A stretch of 64,000 nt of DNA from Procambarus clarkii (lineage: Eukaryota > Arthropoda > Malacostraca > Decapoda > Cambaridae). Shown piece after piece: positions 50,590-61,485 of the stretch. The notes beneath the pieces are model-generated. The model worked only from the letters and a program-made list of their open reading frames with translations, made no database searches and had not been told where the DNA came from. Each line of letters begins with the position of its first letter. Positions within the stretch are counted from its first letter, which is position 1. Where the stretch lies: positions 38,022,289-38,086,288 of the forward strand of contig NC_091188.1 in NCBI RefSeq assembly GCF_040958095.1, given 5' to 3'. The translations under genes were made by a program, and so were the position numbers.

Positions 50590-51510
50590 TAGCTGCCTAG
50601 CTGGTAGGTGGGCAGGGAAAGTGGGTGAGCAGGCAGGCAAGTGGGTGGGTGGGCAGGCAGGGATAGGTGGGTTCAGGCAGGTGGGTTTTGGATGAGTGGA
50701 TAGCAGGTAGATGGGCTTGGTGGGTGAACAGGTTCGAGCAGGCAGGTGGGTGAGTGGGTAAGCAGGCAGGTGGGTGAATAGGTGGGTGGGTGCATTGACA
50801 GGTGGGTAAGTGGGCATGCAGGCATGTGGGTAAACAGGTGGGTGGGCAGGGAAGTGGGTGAACAGGTGGGTGTGCAGGGAAGTGGGTGAACAGGTGGGTG
50901 GGTAGGGAAGTGGGTGAACAGGTGGGTGGATGGATTGACAGGTGGGTAAGTGGGCGTGCAGGCAGGGAAGTGGGTAAATAGGTGGGTGGGTGAACAGGTG
51001 GGTAAACAGGTGGGTGGGCAGGGAAGTGGGTAAACAGGTGGGTGGGCAGGGAAGTGGGTAAACAGGTGGGTGGGCAGGGAAGTGGGTAAACAGGTGGGTG
51101 GGCAGGGAAGTGGGTAAACAGGTGGGTGGGCAGGGAAGTGGGTAAACAGGTGGGTGGGCAGGGAAGTGGGTGAACAGGTGGGTGGGTAGGGAAGTGGGTG
51201 AACAGGTGGGTGGGCAGGGAAGTGGGTGAACAGGTGGGTGGGCAGGGAAGTGGGTGAACAGGTGGGTGGGCAGGGAAGTGGGTGAACAGGTGGGTGGATG
51301 GATTGGCAGGTGGGTGGGCAGGGAAGTGGGTGAACAGGTGGGTAAACAGGTGGGTGGGCAGGGAAGTGGGTGAACAGGTGGGTAAGTGGGTGTGCAGGCA
51401 GGTGGGTGGGCAGGGAAGTGGGTGAACAGGTGGGTAAACAGGTGGGTGGGCAGGGAAGTGGGTAAACAGGTGGGTGGGCAGGGAAGTGGGTGAACAGGTG
51501 GGTAAGTGGC
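50590..51510. repeat. 28-bp minisatellite 1, G-rich on + strand
   Basis: About 33 copies of a unit with AGGTGGGTGGGCAGGGAAGT then GGGTAAAC. Units carry four G-runs, so the plus strand is G-quadruplex prone. The period is not a multiple of three, so all three minus-strand frames read open. Confidence 0.95.
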
Positions 51511-51850
51511 GAGACTGGACGACACGTGTGATCTGCCTGGTCAACCTCCCTCCCCCACCTCACGCCAGCCTTCCCATCTCCCCTCCACATGTGTCGACAG
51601 ACACGTGGGTGTTGACACGCTGTACGATGCGCCGTAAGTTCTGTTAAATCCCATTTTATTTTATTGTAAATATTTAAATGAATAAATAGCAAACCAAATA
51701 CTGTACTGTACTGTTCATCTATTATAGTGTTATTTAATTAATATTCGTAACTAGCTCTCCACAGCAATAAGAAAACAATATAATTCTTGCAACACCGCCA
51801 ACGCCACCTTCGTTAGGCTTAAGCGAGTCCCATACACACCACAATTGTTT
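51511..51850. other. Spacer between minisatellites
   Basis: Unique, AT-rich in the middle, with an ACACGTG inverted pair (51510-51530 and 51590-51625). No gene. Confidence 0.6.
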
Positions 51851-51854
51851 TTCC

Positions 51855-53895
51855 TCCTTCCGTGACCAACTCCCTCCCTTCCTGACCAACTCTCTCCCGC
51901 CCTTCCTGACCAACTCCCTTCCTCCCTTCCTGACCAACTCCCTCCCTCCCTTCCTGACCAACTCCCTTCCTGACCAACTCCCTTCTTGACCAACTCCCTT
52001 CCTGACCAACTCCCTTCCTCCCTTCCTGACCAACTCCCTCCCTCCCTTCCTGACCAACTCCCTCCCTCCCTCCCTTCCTGACCAACTCCCTCCCTCCCTC
52101 CCTTCCTGACCAACTCCCTCCCTCCCTCCCTTCCTGACCAACTCCCTCCCTCTCTCCCTTCCTGACCAACTCCCTCCCTTCCTGACCAACTCCCTCCCTC
52201 CCTCCCTTCCTGACCAACTCCCTCCCTCCCTCCCTTCCTGACCAACTCCCTCCCTCCCTCCCTTCCTGACCAACTCCCTCCCTCCCTCCTTTCCTGACCA
52301 ACTCCCTCCCTCCCTCCCTTCCTGACCAACTCCCTCCCTCCCTCCCTTCCTGACCAACTCCCTCCCTCCCTCCCTTCCTGACCAACTCCCTCCCTCCCTC
52401 CCTTCCTGACCAACTCCCTCCCTCCCTCCCTTCCTGACCAACTCCCTCCCTCCCTCCCTTCCTGACCAACTCCCTCCCTCCCTCCCTTCCTGACCAACTC
52501 CCTCCCTCCCTCCCTTCCTGACCAACTCCCTCCCTCCCTCCCTTCCTGACCAACTCCCTCCCTCCCTCCCTTCCTGACCAACTCCCTCCCTCCCTCCCTT
52601 CCTGACCAACTCCCTCCCTCCCTCCCTTCCTGACCAACTCCCTCCCTCCCTCCCTTCCTGACCAACTCCCTCCCTCCCTCCCTTCCTGACCAACTCCCTC
52701 CCTCCCTCCCTTCCTGACCAACTCCCTCCCTCCCTCCCTTCCTGACCAACTCCCTCCCTTCCTGACCAACTCCCTCCCTCCCTCCCTTCCTGACCAACTC
52801 CCTCCCTCCCTCCCTTCCTGACCAACTCCCTCCCTCCCTCCCTTCCTGACCAACTCCCTCCCTCCCTCCCTTCCTGACCAACTCCCTCCCTCCCTCCCTT
52901 CCTGACCAACTCCCTCCCTCCCTCCCTTCCCAACCAACTCCCTCCCTCCCTCCCTTCCTGACCAACTCCCTCCCTCCCTCCCTTCCTGACCAACTCCCTC
53001 CCTCCCTCCCTTCCTGACCAACTCCCTCCCTCCCTAACCAACTCCCTTCCTCCCTTCCTGACCAACTCCCTCCCTTCCTGACCAACTCCCTCCCTCCCTT
53101 CCTGACCAACTCCCTCCCTCCCTTCCTGACCAACTCCCTCCCTCCCTCCCTTCCTGACCAACTCCCTCCCTCCCTCCCTTCCTGACCAACTCCCTCCCTC
53201 CCTCCCTTCCTGACCAACTCCCTCCCTCCCTCCCTTCCTGACCAACTCCCTCCCTCCCTCCCTTCCTGACCAACTCCCTCCCTCCCTCCCTTCCTGACCA
53301 ACTCCCTCCCTCCCTCCCTTCCTGACCAACTCCCTCCCTCCCTCCCTTCCTGACCAACTCCCTCCCTCCCTCCCTTCCTGACCAACTCCCTCCCTTCCTG
53401 ACCAACTCCCTCCCTCCCTCCCTTCCTGACCAACTCCCTCCCTCCCTCCCTTCCTGACCAACTCCCTCCCTCCCTCCCTTCCTGACCAACTCCCTCCCTC
53501 CCTCCCTTCCTGACCAACTCCCTCCCTCCCTCCCTTCCCAACCAACTCCCTCCCTCCCTCCCTTCCTGACCAACTCCCTCCCTCCCTCCCTTCCTGACCA
53601 ACTCCCTCCCTCCCTCCCTTCCTGACCAACTCCCTCCCTCCCTAACCAACTCCCTTCCTGACCAACTCCCTCCCTTCCTGACCAACTCCCTCCCTCCCTT
53701 CCTGACCAACTCCCTCCCTCCCTCCCTTCCTGACCAACTCCCTCCCTCCCTCCCTGACCAACTCACTCCCTCCCTCGCCAATGCCCTCCCTCCCTTCCTG
53801 ACCAACTCCCTCCCTCCCTTCCTGACCAACTCCCTCTCTCCCTTCCTGACCAACTCCCTCCCTCCCTCCTGACCAACTCCCTCCCTCCCTCCATC
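51855..53895. repeat. 28-bp minisatellite 2, C-rich on + strand
   Basis: About 73 copies of TTCCTGACCAACTCCCTCCC then TCCCTCCC, very homogeneous. Length variants differ by 4-bp TCCC steps (20 and 24 bp units), mainly at both edges and near 52140, 52750, 53040 and 53390. The minus strand carries four consecutive GGGA runs per unit, a strong G-quadruplex motif. Confidence 0.97.
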
Positions 53896-54108
53896 AATCA
53901 CTGCCTCCCATCCCTCCCTCAAGGCCTTGGAGGTCGGTGGCCTGTTGCCACATGAGGGGCCGCCGATGCCAAAACAAACTCAATACCGACCTTCGGTAAT
54001 ATCGACCGCCAGACTGGTATATGAGGGTCCAGATACCGATCTCCCAAACCGGTCGTTATTACCGGCAGATCGGTATAAAAGAGGCCGTTAAATTGAGTGG
54101 ATACTGTA

Positions 54109-55199
54109 CAGGCATACCTCAGAATAAGAGTTTAATCCGTTCCTGGAGACGCCTCGCCTTCCGAAAACTCGCATTCCGAAGTTAATTTCCCCATAAGAAA
54201 TAAAGGGAAATGAATTAATCCGTTCCTGACTACCCCAAAAACCCCACATCAAACTAAATTTTTATACCTAATTTACCTAATTCATCTAAATAAACCTACA
54301 AAACTGTGTTCCAGTTATTACTTACCTTGCTGTCGAGTGCTGTAGGCGTATGGAAGATGGTGAGGAGGGGGGAGGAGGAGAGGAGTTACTGTTTGGAAGG
54401 GGAGTCCCCTTCCATAATCACATCACATAACCCCATGCCTTGTAACACTATGGATACCACTTCTCTTTCTAAATTTTTCAAACCAGCCCCTGCTTGCCTT
54501 AAACTCTTTCTTATCTGCATCACTCGTTGCAGGGGTATTCTTTAGAAGGTCTTCGTGCAACACCCTGGCTTTCTCACAAATAATGGCCTCCGAAACACTA
54601 TCACCCCTCAACTCCTTGTCGTGTATCCAAATTAATAACAACTTTTCCACTTCTTCAAGTATTTGTGGTCTTTGTGCCGTTAATGTTCTTACTCCTTTTG
54701 CCACTTTAGCACCCATAATCTTATTTTTCTTCCTAAGTATAGTGCATATTGTTGATGTGGCTTTGTTGTACTGCCTACAAAGTTCAACAACACGTGTACC
54801 GTTCTCATGCTTCCGAATGATCTCTTGTTTCTCCTCTATTGTCATCCTCACAGGAGCTTTCTGGCCTTTATCCTTACCACTGGCTTTCTTGGGACCCATG
54901 GTGAGATATATAATAACAAATTGTATAGACAAATCACCAAAAATCCAACAAAACACTGAAAATCCGCGAGAAGAATTGATGTGGGGGTAGTCACTGAGCG
55001 CCAGACAATAATAAACTGAGGGGCGACGGGGCGGAGGGGCGACGAACGCGCTAGGTCGGCTGTACGCGTATCAACAAACTCGCGTCCAAACTCGCCTCCC
55101 GAAGTAACCCTCGCCTTCTGAGACAAATTTTTGGAGTAAATACACCTCGCCTTCCGAAAACCTCGCATACAGGGACAATCGCATTCCGAGGTACCACTG
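54109..55199 (-). mobile_element. Tigger-like deletion derivative 2
   Basis: TA-flanked, ends CAGGCATACCTCAGAATAAG and, inverted, CAGTGGTACCTCGGAATGCG. It keeps the N-terminal transposase part and the C-terminal EGDSPSKQ codons near 54390; the catalytic centre is gone. Confidence 0.8.
54423..54899 (-). pseudogene. Tigger-like transposase N-terminus
   Basis: 158 residues from the ATG at 54899: MGPKKASGKDKGQKAPVRMT, then VVELCRQYNKATSTICTILR (first, psq-type HTH, about 15-70) and the second, CENP-B-type HTH (ILEEVEKLLLIWIHDKELRG to WFEKFRKRSGIHSVTRHG, about 85-155), then a stop at a deletion junction. The DDE domain is absent. It resembles the DNA-binding half of TIGD/Tigger proteins. It keeps more than derivatives 1 and 3, so it shows what their deletions removed. 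Confidence 0.85.
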
Positions 55200-55209
55200 T
55201 ATTTATTTA

Positions 55210-55300
<91 letters not shown>

Positions 55301-55310
55301 TTATTTATTA
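55200..55310. repeat. TTTA and TA microsatellite
   Basis: TATT repeats, about 38 TA dinucleotides, then TATT repeats. It is continuous with the AAAT-type tail of an antisense SINE-2. Confidence 0.95.
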
Positions 55311-55425
55311 CCCACAAGAAGGTACATTGGGTTTGTGAGAATACATTGGATAGTACTGTACAGTATTTACACTCTTGTAAAGCCACTAGTACGCGCAGCG
55401 TTTTGGGCAGGTCAAATATGCTTTC
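55311..55425 (-). mobile_element. SINE-2 3' half, antisense
   Basis: The plus strand reads AAGAAGGTACATTGGGTTTG, GTAAAGCCACTAGTACGCGC and GTTTTGGGCAGGTC, the complement of the 3' body at 20950-21060. Confidence 0.75.
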
Positions 55426-55446
55426 GTGTCTAGCGCTATAATTTAA

Positions 55447-56913
55447 ACGCCCCGCCTGGGATAGGGGCAGCTATAGTACAGCCACGACCGATAGTTGACA
55501 GATGCCACCTAGAAAAAAAATCCAGGCCAACATTCTTGGGTGTGAGAGCGTCGGTAATGAGCAAGCCACCAAGGCTGGCGCACGCAGCACGAGCTCACAA
55601 CACCGCTGTTCAGCTTGTGACCACAGCATCGCCTACAAATGCCATAATATATATGATCCTGCTATTACTTAGCGATGATAGTATTATAGAAGACCCCTGA
55701 CTGTGATAAAACTGACTAGGATTCTCATAATAGCAGGATTGTGGCGATATTTAGCGCTGTGCTCCATGGAGGGAGGGTTGTGGCGTCGTCTTCTGACTGT
55801 GTGTGGCCACCTTTTATTGACTGCACTCACCATATCAGCTTAGCGGTTCACTATGGTGAACATAAATGTAGATACTTATATATAACGTGTGTATGGTGTG
55901 AGATAACAGCAACAGGAGTAGGTTGGGAGCCGCCATTTTGGTGAGGAAGATGCGTTTTCTGCACGGCTTATGTTGTTTACTGGTGGCCACTATGGTCTTT
56001 GGGTACCATACCAGCTTATTTGTACAGGTATGGTGAATAAAACAGGTAGATACTTATATATATAATGTGTGTATATAGTGTAATAACACCACAAACAATA
56101 TTGTTGGAGGAGAAATATTAGTGCGTCTGGCCTTGAGGGCGACCGCCACCAGCTGACTGTATGAGTAGCTACGTCTTTGTGCCTTTACTCACCATACAAG
56201 CTTAGATGTACAGTTATGGTGAACAAAACATGTAAATACTTATATATAATGTCTGTGTATAGTGAATAAATGCAAAAACAGTATTGTGGGAGGAGAATGA
56301 GGGTGAGTGAGGTGTTGTTGAGGGAGGGAGTGGCAACGAGTGGCTGGCTGGTGTGTGGCGGTCACTCCTCGTTGCTTTTTGACTCACAAGACCAACTTAG
56401 TGGTTCGTTATGGTGAACAAAACATGCAAATACTTATATATAACCTGTGTATATAGTGTAACAACAGCAAAACTATTTTTTATTGTTTTATGAACATAAT
56501 AATTGAATCACTAATATGCACACCATAATTTTGAGTACAGTGATGGTTCACACATTTTATTATATAAATATATCACAATTCACTGTATTGAATAATATTA
56601 CTGCAAAAAAACTAAGCAAAAATCAATCGGAGACATTGAAATAATCAGGTAATGATATATTTGTGGCAACTGTCGCCTGACAGTTCGGGCGGAGTAGACC
56701 TCGTCTAGTGAAGGTTCTGTCAATGCCCCTTTTTTTGTTAGACTTCGGTACCCTATTGCGGCTAAAATATGCCACCTACGATTTTTTTTTTATTTTTTCA
56801 GTGATCAGGGAACAAAAATGAACACTAAATAAGACGAAAGAATTTTTTGGATTTTTTTTTGTTTGTTGCGCCTGTGGGTGTTGAATCCATTTGGGCCCCT
56901 AGCGGTTTGAGGG
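55447..56913. mobile_element. Degenerate piggyBac-like relative
   Basis: Bounded by TTAA (55443-55446) and TTAA (56914-56917). 55480-55660 matches the reverse complement of 41440-41640, and 56770-56913 matches the transposase-3' end of the intact elements (TTTTCAGTGATCAGGGAACA, GGTTTGAGGG). It has no transposase. The middle is four degenerate repeats. Confidence 0.55.
55770..56480. repeat. Four degenerate repeats of about 185 bp
   Basis: Each unit runs CTCACCATA..AGCTTAG, TATGGTGAACAAAACATG, ATACTTATATATAA, GTGTATATAGTG, with the GGTGAA core at about 55855, 56032, 56218 and 56410. Confidence 0.8.
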
Positions 56914-56924
56914 TTAAGGGCGGA

Positions 56925-57840
56925 GGGCGTGGAGGACGGCTCTGCCTCGGGCCTTCTGTTGCGGGTTCCCGGGGCTGTGGGGGATGCCTGCTAGCAGTTC
57001 TGGGGCTGTTTGCCCCTGCCTGGGTTTTCTGCTTCTGGGCGGAGTTTTTCGCTCATCCAGTCTGCTTGCTTCCCACTTTTGCTGGCATGTTTTCATATCT
57101 TTTGCGTCGATCACAGCCCCCTGTTTTGGTGGCCATTTTCTTCTGACAGTTTCCCAGCGTGGCCACCAGGGCGGCGTTGCAGTTTGTTTACGTGAGTCTG
57201 GGTGTGCGAGCGAGCGTCTTGGGTGAGTTTTTTCACTTTTTTTTCAGGGGTTTTATTCTCCTGTTGTCATTTCTTTGCTTTTTTGGTGTTTTCTGCTCGT
57301 CGTCTGTTCCTCTGGGAACGTTTGGGTGTTGATTTTACATCGGGTTTTCCACTTAGTCTGTTTTGGGTCTGGGCCCTAAGGTTTGGGCTCAGTGTCCCTG
57401 TCTGTTTATGCTTGCTCTCACACCTTGTCCCTTGGTTTTCAGTCTGTTTTGGCCGTTTCCCTGAGGGTTCTGTCTGGGGGCTGTGCTTTGCCTTTCTGTG
57501 GTGTATCTCCGCCCGCAAACGTGGTGGTTTGGGCTCCCCTCGGGTTCGATTCCAGGTTCCTTTGGGTTCTTTGGTTTCGTTCCAGAGGTTTCTTCCTCTT
57601 GGGGCCCCCCTTTGTGATTTCAAGGGGCTTTGTTTCCTCGTGTGTGACCCTGTTCTCCCTTCTGGGGTTCCGGGGTCTTCCTGGCTTGCAGGCTGTTCTT
57701 TTTGGGTCTTGGCACGTGTTGTGGCCGTGCCAGGACTTTGGGTTTTGTTGTTGAGGTGAGGCTATTGATGCTGTTTTGTGCCTTCTTCGCCTGACTGGCG
57801 TGGGGCTCTCTGTCCACTGGTCGGCGGCTTATAATTTTCT
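56925..57840 (+). mobile_element. Decayed DIRS-like retroelement, segment 3
   Basis: T/G/C-rich sequence with stop-poor plus frames but biased, low-complexity translations (Phe, Leu, Val, Gly, Cys). No domain is intact. The link to DIRS-like elements is by composition and by continuity with 58900-60215 across a Tigger insertion. Confidence 0.4.
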
Positions 57841-57842
57841 TT

Positions 57843-57936
57843 TCACGTGTGTGTACACACATGTACATGTACACTGTGTGCATGTGTATACACATGTGTG
57901 TGTAATACACCTTGTGTGTATTTGTATATATATATA
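57843..57936. repeat. Alternating purine-pyrimidine stretch
   Basis: GTGTGTGTACACACATGTAC and related TG/CA/TA alternation ending in TATATATATA, where the Tigger-like element inserted at TA. Confidence 0.8.
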
Positions 57937-58890
57937 CAGTGGCACCTCGACATACGATTACCCCTACTTACGATAATTTCGAGTTACGATGTAAATTTCA
58001 TCGAAAAATGCAACTCGACATCCGATGGTGTCGTCGACTTCCGATATTTGTTGGTACATGTTCGGGTCGACCGAGCACGTGGTTCCCAATCACGCAGCCG
58101 ACCTGCCTCAGTTTACTACAGCTGCCCGCTTAGTGACGATCGCGCCTATAAGAAATTCCGCTTTTGTGGTGATTTTTTGCATTTTGAACATTAAAGTAAT
58201 TATTATATATCACGCCATGAGTCCCAGGAAAGTCAGTGGTAAGGCTCAACATATGAAAACCCATGTAAGGATGACCATAGAGCAGAAACAAGAGTACAGA
58301 ATGTCTCTTCCTCAAGAATTAAGAAAATGTGCGCAGCATGGGAAGAATTGCAAACCTTTGCTGAAACGACTCGCCCAAATCAAGCTGCAGTAGGTCGTTG
58401 CCTTAACCTATTCAATGACACTGTGATGCATCATTACAGACAAATGTTAAAACGAAGGGAAAAACAAATGTCTCTTGACAAATTTGTAGTGAGACAAACA
58501 AGCACTGAACCACAACCAGGTCCTAGTGGTATTCAGGCAAAACGTAGGAGAGAGAGTACCCCAGAGAAAACATCACTGCCTGATGTGTTAATGGAAGGGG
58601 ACTCCCCTTCCAAACAGTAACAACTCTCTTCCTTCCCCCTCATCACCATCTTCCATGCGCCATCAAGAGCCCTCCATAAAGGTAAGAGACACTTTGGTAC
58701 TGTATTGTAGTTAGAAAAAAACATTGTATTCAGTATAAAATGTATTTGTATGTTGATATCTTGGAGGGTGGGGAACGGATTAATTCAATTCCCTTTATTT
58801 CTTATGGGGAAAAATCGCATCGACTTACGATATTTCGACTTACGATCCGTCTCTGGGAACGGATTAGCATCGTAAGTCGAGGCCCCATTG
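57937..58890 (+). mobile_element. Tigger-like deletion derivative 3
   Basis: TA-flanked, ends CAGTGGCACCTCGACATACG and, inverted, CAATGGGGCCTCGACTTACG. Closely parallel to derivative 1 (CGATGTAAATTTCATCGAAA, GGATTAGCATCGTAAGTCGA). Confidence 0.82.
58217..58620 (+). pseudogene. Internally deleted, frameshifted Tigger-like transposase
   Basis: Starts MSPRKVSGKAQHMKTHVRMT then IEQKQEY, and is shifted into a second frame at about 58300-58330 that reads MCAAWEELQTFAETTRPNQA to LPDVLMEGDSPSKQ. It has the same N-terminus-to-tail fusion as 43488-43979, but the deletion begins earlier in the HTH. No catalytic domain. Confidence 0.78.
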
Positions 58891-58894
58891 TATA

Positions 58895-60215
58895 TTTTTC
58901 TTTCGTCATGTCATCTTAGTGGGTGTGTTGGACGTGGTCGATCCGCCCCATCCTTCTGGGGTTTCTGTCTGCTCTATGCAGACACGGGCCTGGCGGATCT
59001 GCGGTTCTTCTGGACTTCGTCAGTCTGCGCCCTGGACTTTATGCCCTCATCGGAGGACTGTTGTCTCCAGTCCGGCTTCTGTTGGGGCCGGGTGCCTGGA
59101 TGGTGGCCCCTGGACCCCCAGGTCATTTCTTGGCACATTGCTCTCCAGGTTTCCGGGACTGGCACAGTTGGTGGTGGGGCTTCAGGCTTGCCGCTTTTTT
59201 TGCCTTCTCTAGTTTGTAGTTGGCACTTGGTGTATTTACGCATCTATACCGGATCTTGGTGCTCTGTCCGAGTCTGCTCGGGATTCGGTGTCTGGCCTAC
59301 CTCAACGACTGGCTGGTGTGTGCTCCCAGTTGGTCCACTTGTCTGCTCGCCAAGGGTTTGTTTTTTTCCAGATTGCCGGGTTTGGTTTCCCGGTGATCTG
59401 AAGGCCGTTCCATCTGTTTCCGTCCTAGGTTCGGACCTGGCTGGGTCTAGTTTAGGGCTCTTGGACCACTCCTTGTATTTCCCTCCAGAAGTGTTGCTGC
59501 GGCTGTGGTCCCACCTTCAGCTGTTTAAGGGGGTCCCGGGTTGCTCGATGGTTGCTCGAGCGGTTGTGTGCAAGTCTGAACTTCGACGTGCTGGTCTGCC
59601 CGCAGGGTCAGGTTTGGCTTCGGCGTCTGTTTGGTTCCTTCGGCGACTCCCCTTCCACTTCTCTTGCAATCATTGGGTTCGTCCTCCGGTGATCTTGTGT
59701 TAGTGCTGCGTCACCAGCTTCCTCTTTGGGGTTTTCGGGGTTCTGTGCCTTGGCACCTCCCCAAGCCTTCGCTCGATGTGTTCACAGACAGGTCATCTCT
59801 CGGCTGGGGCTTTGTGACCAGTGCTCACCAGGTCGGCCGGGGATGGTGTGGCCTGTCTGTCCGGGGCGTTTTCCCCCGGCTCTACCTCTTTCGGCAGGTC
59901 GGACCAACCCTGTACGTGACTGGTTCGGCCTTCTCCTCGGCTCTTTGCGTCTGGTATTTTGACGCAGGTATCACCATCTCTATGGTGATCAGGTGGCTTC
60001 ATTGATGGTGTCCCACCTGTGAGCTTTGTCTCAGCAACAGTATGATGTTCCTGGTGTTTCTTTGCACCTTTTTCTTGCTCTTCATAGGTTGTCTTCTCTT
60101 TCGCATCGGGTTGTCCTGTCTTTTCTTGGGTTTTCAGGACTACAGTTATTTGACGTTTCTTCCTGTTGCCTCATTTTGTGCAGCGCTGGCGGAGCTGCTC
60201 CGGCTTGCGTTCGGG
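58895..60215 (+). pseudogene. DIRS-like RT/RNase H region, decayed
   Basis: Short frames around 59305 give AYLNDWLVCAPSWSTCLLAK, matching the YLDDWL motif of DIRS-type reverse transcriptase with Asp changed to Asn. Around 59755 they give HLPKPSLDVFTDRSSLGWGF then VTSAHQVGRGW, an RNase H block. Many frameshifts lie between them. A tyrosine recombinase was not seen, so the DIRS assignment rests on RT/RNase H flavour. Confidence 0.5.
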
Positions 60216-60219
60216 GTGG

Positions 60220-60928
60220 TTACCTTGAGGTTACCTTGAGGTGCTTCTGGGGCTTAGCGTCCCCGCGGCCCGGTCGTCGACCAGGCCTCCTGGTTGCCGG
60301 ACTGATCAACCAGGCTGTTGGACGCGGCTGCTCGCAGCCTGACGTACGAGTCACAGCCTGGTTGATCAGGTATCCTTTGGAGGTGCTTATCCAGTTCTCT
60401 CTTGAACACTGAGGGGTCGGCCAGTTATGCCCCTTATGTGTAGTGGAAGCGTGTTGAACAGTCTCGGACCTCTGATGTTGATAGAGTTTTCTCTCAGAGT
60501 ACCAGTTGCACCTCTGTTTTTCAACAGGGGTATTCTGCACATCCTGCCATGTCTTCTGGTCTCATGTGATGTTATTTCTGTGTGCAGGTTTGGGACCAGC
60601 CCCTCTAATATTTTCCACGTGTAAATTATTATGTACCTCTCCCGCCTGCGCTCAAGGGAGTACAGTTTTAGGCTCTTTAGTCGGTCCCAATAGTTTAGAT
60701 GTTTTACTGAGTGGATTCTAGCAGTAAAGGATCTCTGCACGCTCTCCAGGTCAGTAATTTCTCCAGCTTTGAAAGGTGCTGTCATTGTGCAGCAGTACTC
60801 CACTCTAGAGAGCACAAGCGTTTTGAAAAGTATCATCATCGGTATAGCATCTCTAGTGTGAAAAGTTCTTGTTATCCAACCTGTCATTTTTCTTGCAGTT
60901 GTGACGGCTACTTTATTGTGTTCTTTAA
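60220..60928 (-). pseudogene. LINE-D ORF2 C-terminus and 3' UTR
   Basis: The minus strand encodes (L)TFKEHNKVAVTTARKMTGWI, VLSRVEYCCTMTAPFKAGEI, LKSLKLYSLERRRERYIIIY and INIRGPRLFNTLPLHIRGIT. The 3' UTR ends GCACCTCAAGGTAACCTCAA. The frame from 60938 down to 60387 is open. The upstream part continues at 63877-64000 beyond the piggyBac-like insertion. The 3' 70 bases match the tail of SINE-1. Confidence 0.85.
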
Positions 60929-61485
60929 CCCTTAACATGCTCGGGGTCTAATATCCTGCTATCCACACAGGCGCATGTCATTTTGAAAAAAAAAAAAAAT
61001 TTTTTTTTTTGCTAATCTGTTAAGTTCTGTTCACTGATCACGGGAAAAATAAAAAAAAAATTCTATTGTACTTACTTTTGTTGCAATAGAGCCGAGAAGC
61101 TCGGTGATGACGTCACAATCTGCATGTTCGCTCATGCAGTACACGCCCGGGAGATGTTGCGCGCGGTCCTCAAACAGCCAGAGTTGCCACAAATATATTT
61201 TCGCGCTATTTATTTACAATGTCTAAGCGCATTTTATCTAATTTTTTTTCACTAATTGTGTTTCAAATACTTTTGAACATATTTTGTATCAATAATTGTT
61301 GCATATTTGAGTATACACAGGCGCGCACAAATGTTTCCAATTACGGCAATATAATATGTCATTACAGTCTATTATATTGTATGTTCTGCTTATATTTGTA
61401 TATATTTACACACACGCACACGCTATCTGCTTATATGTTTACATATTTACACACTCGCACACGCTATACACACTTTGAAGCACAC

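Larger units (their letters stand above)
50295..54106. mobile_element. TA-flanked inverted-repeat element carrying two minisatellites
   Basis: A 3812-bp element with perfect 24-bp terminal inverted repeats (CAGTATCCACTCAATTTAAC then GGCC), flanked by TA on both sides (50293-50294 and 54107-54108), as for Tc1/mariner/pogo elements. There is no transposase. Inside: a G-rich 28-bp array (50590-51510), a unique 340-bp spacer, and a C-rich 28-bp array (51855-53895). Its right TA is also the left TA of the next element at 54109. Confidence 0.85.

Noticed and set aside
50557..51692. Three long overlapping Pro/His-rich frames on the minus strand
   Set aside because: They are different frames of one 28-bp minisatellite, with no start context or unique sequence.
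50590..53895. CRISPR array
   Set aside because: Regular 28-bp units but no unique spacers between them, and the genome is eukaryotic.
51734..53922. Long Gly/Arg/Glu-rich frames (up to 723 codons) on the minus strand
   Set aside because: Minisatellite readthrough; every frame is open because the unit lacks stops and is 28 bp long.
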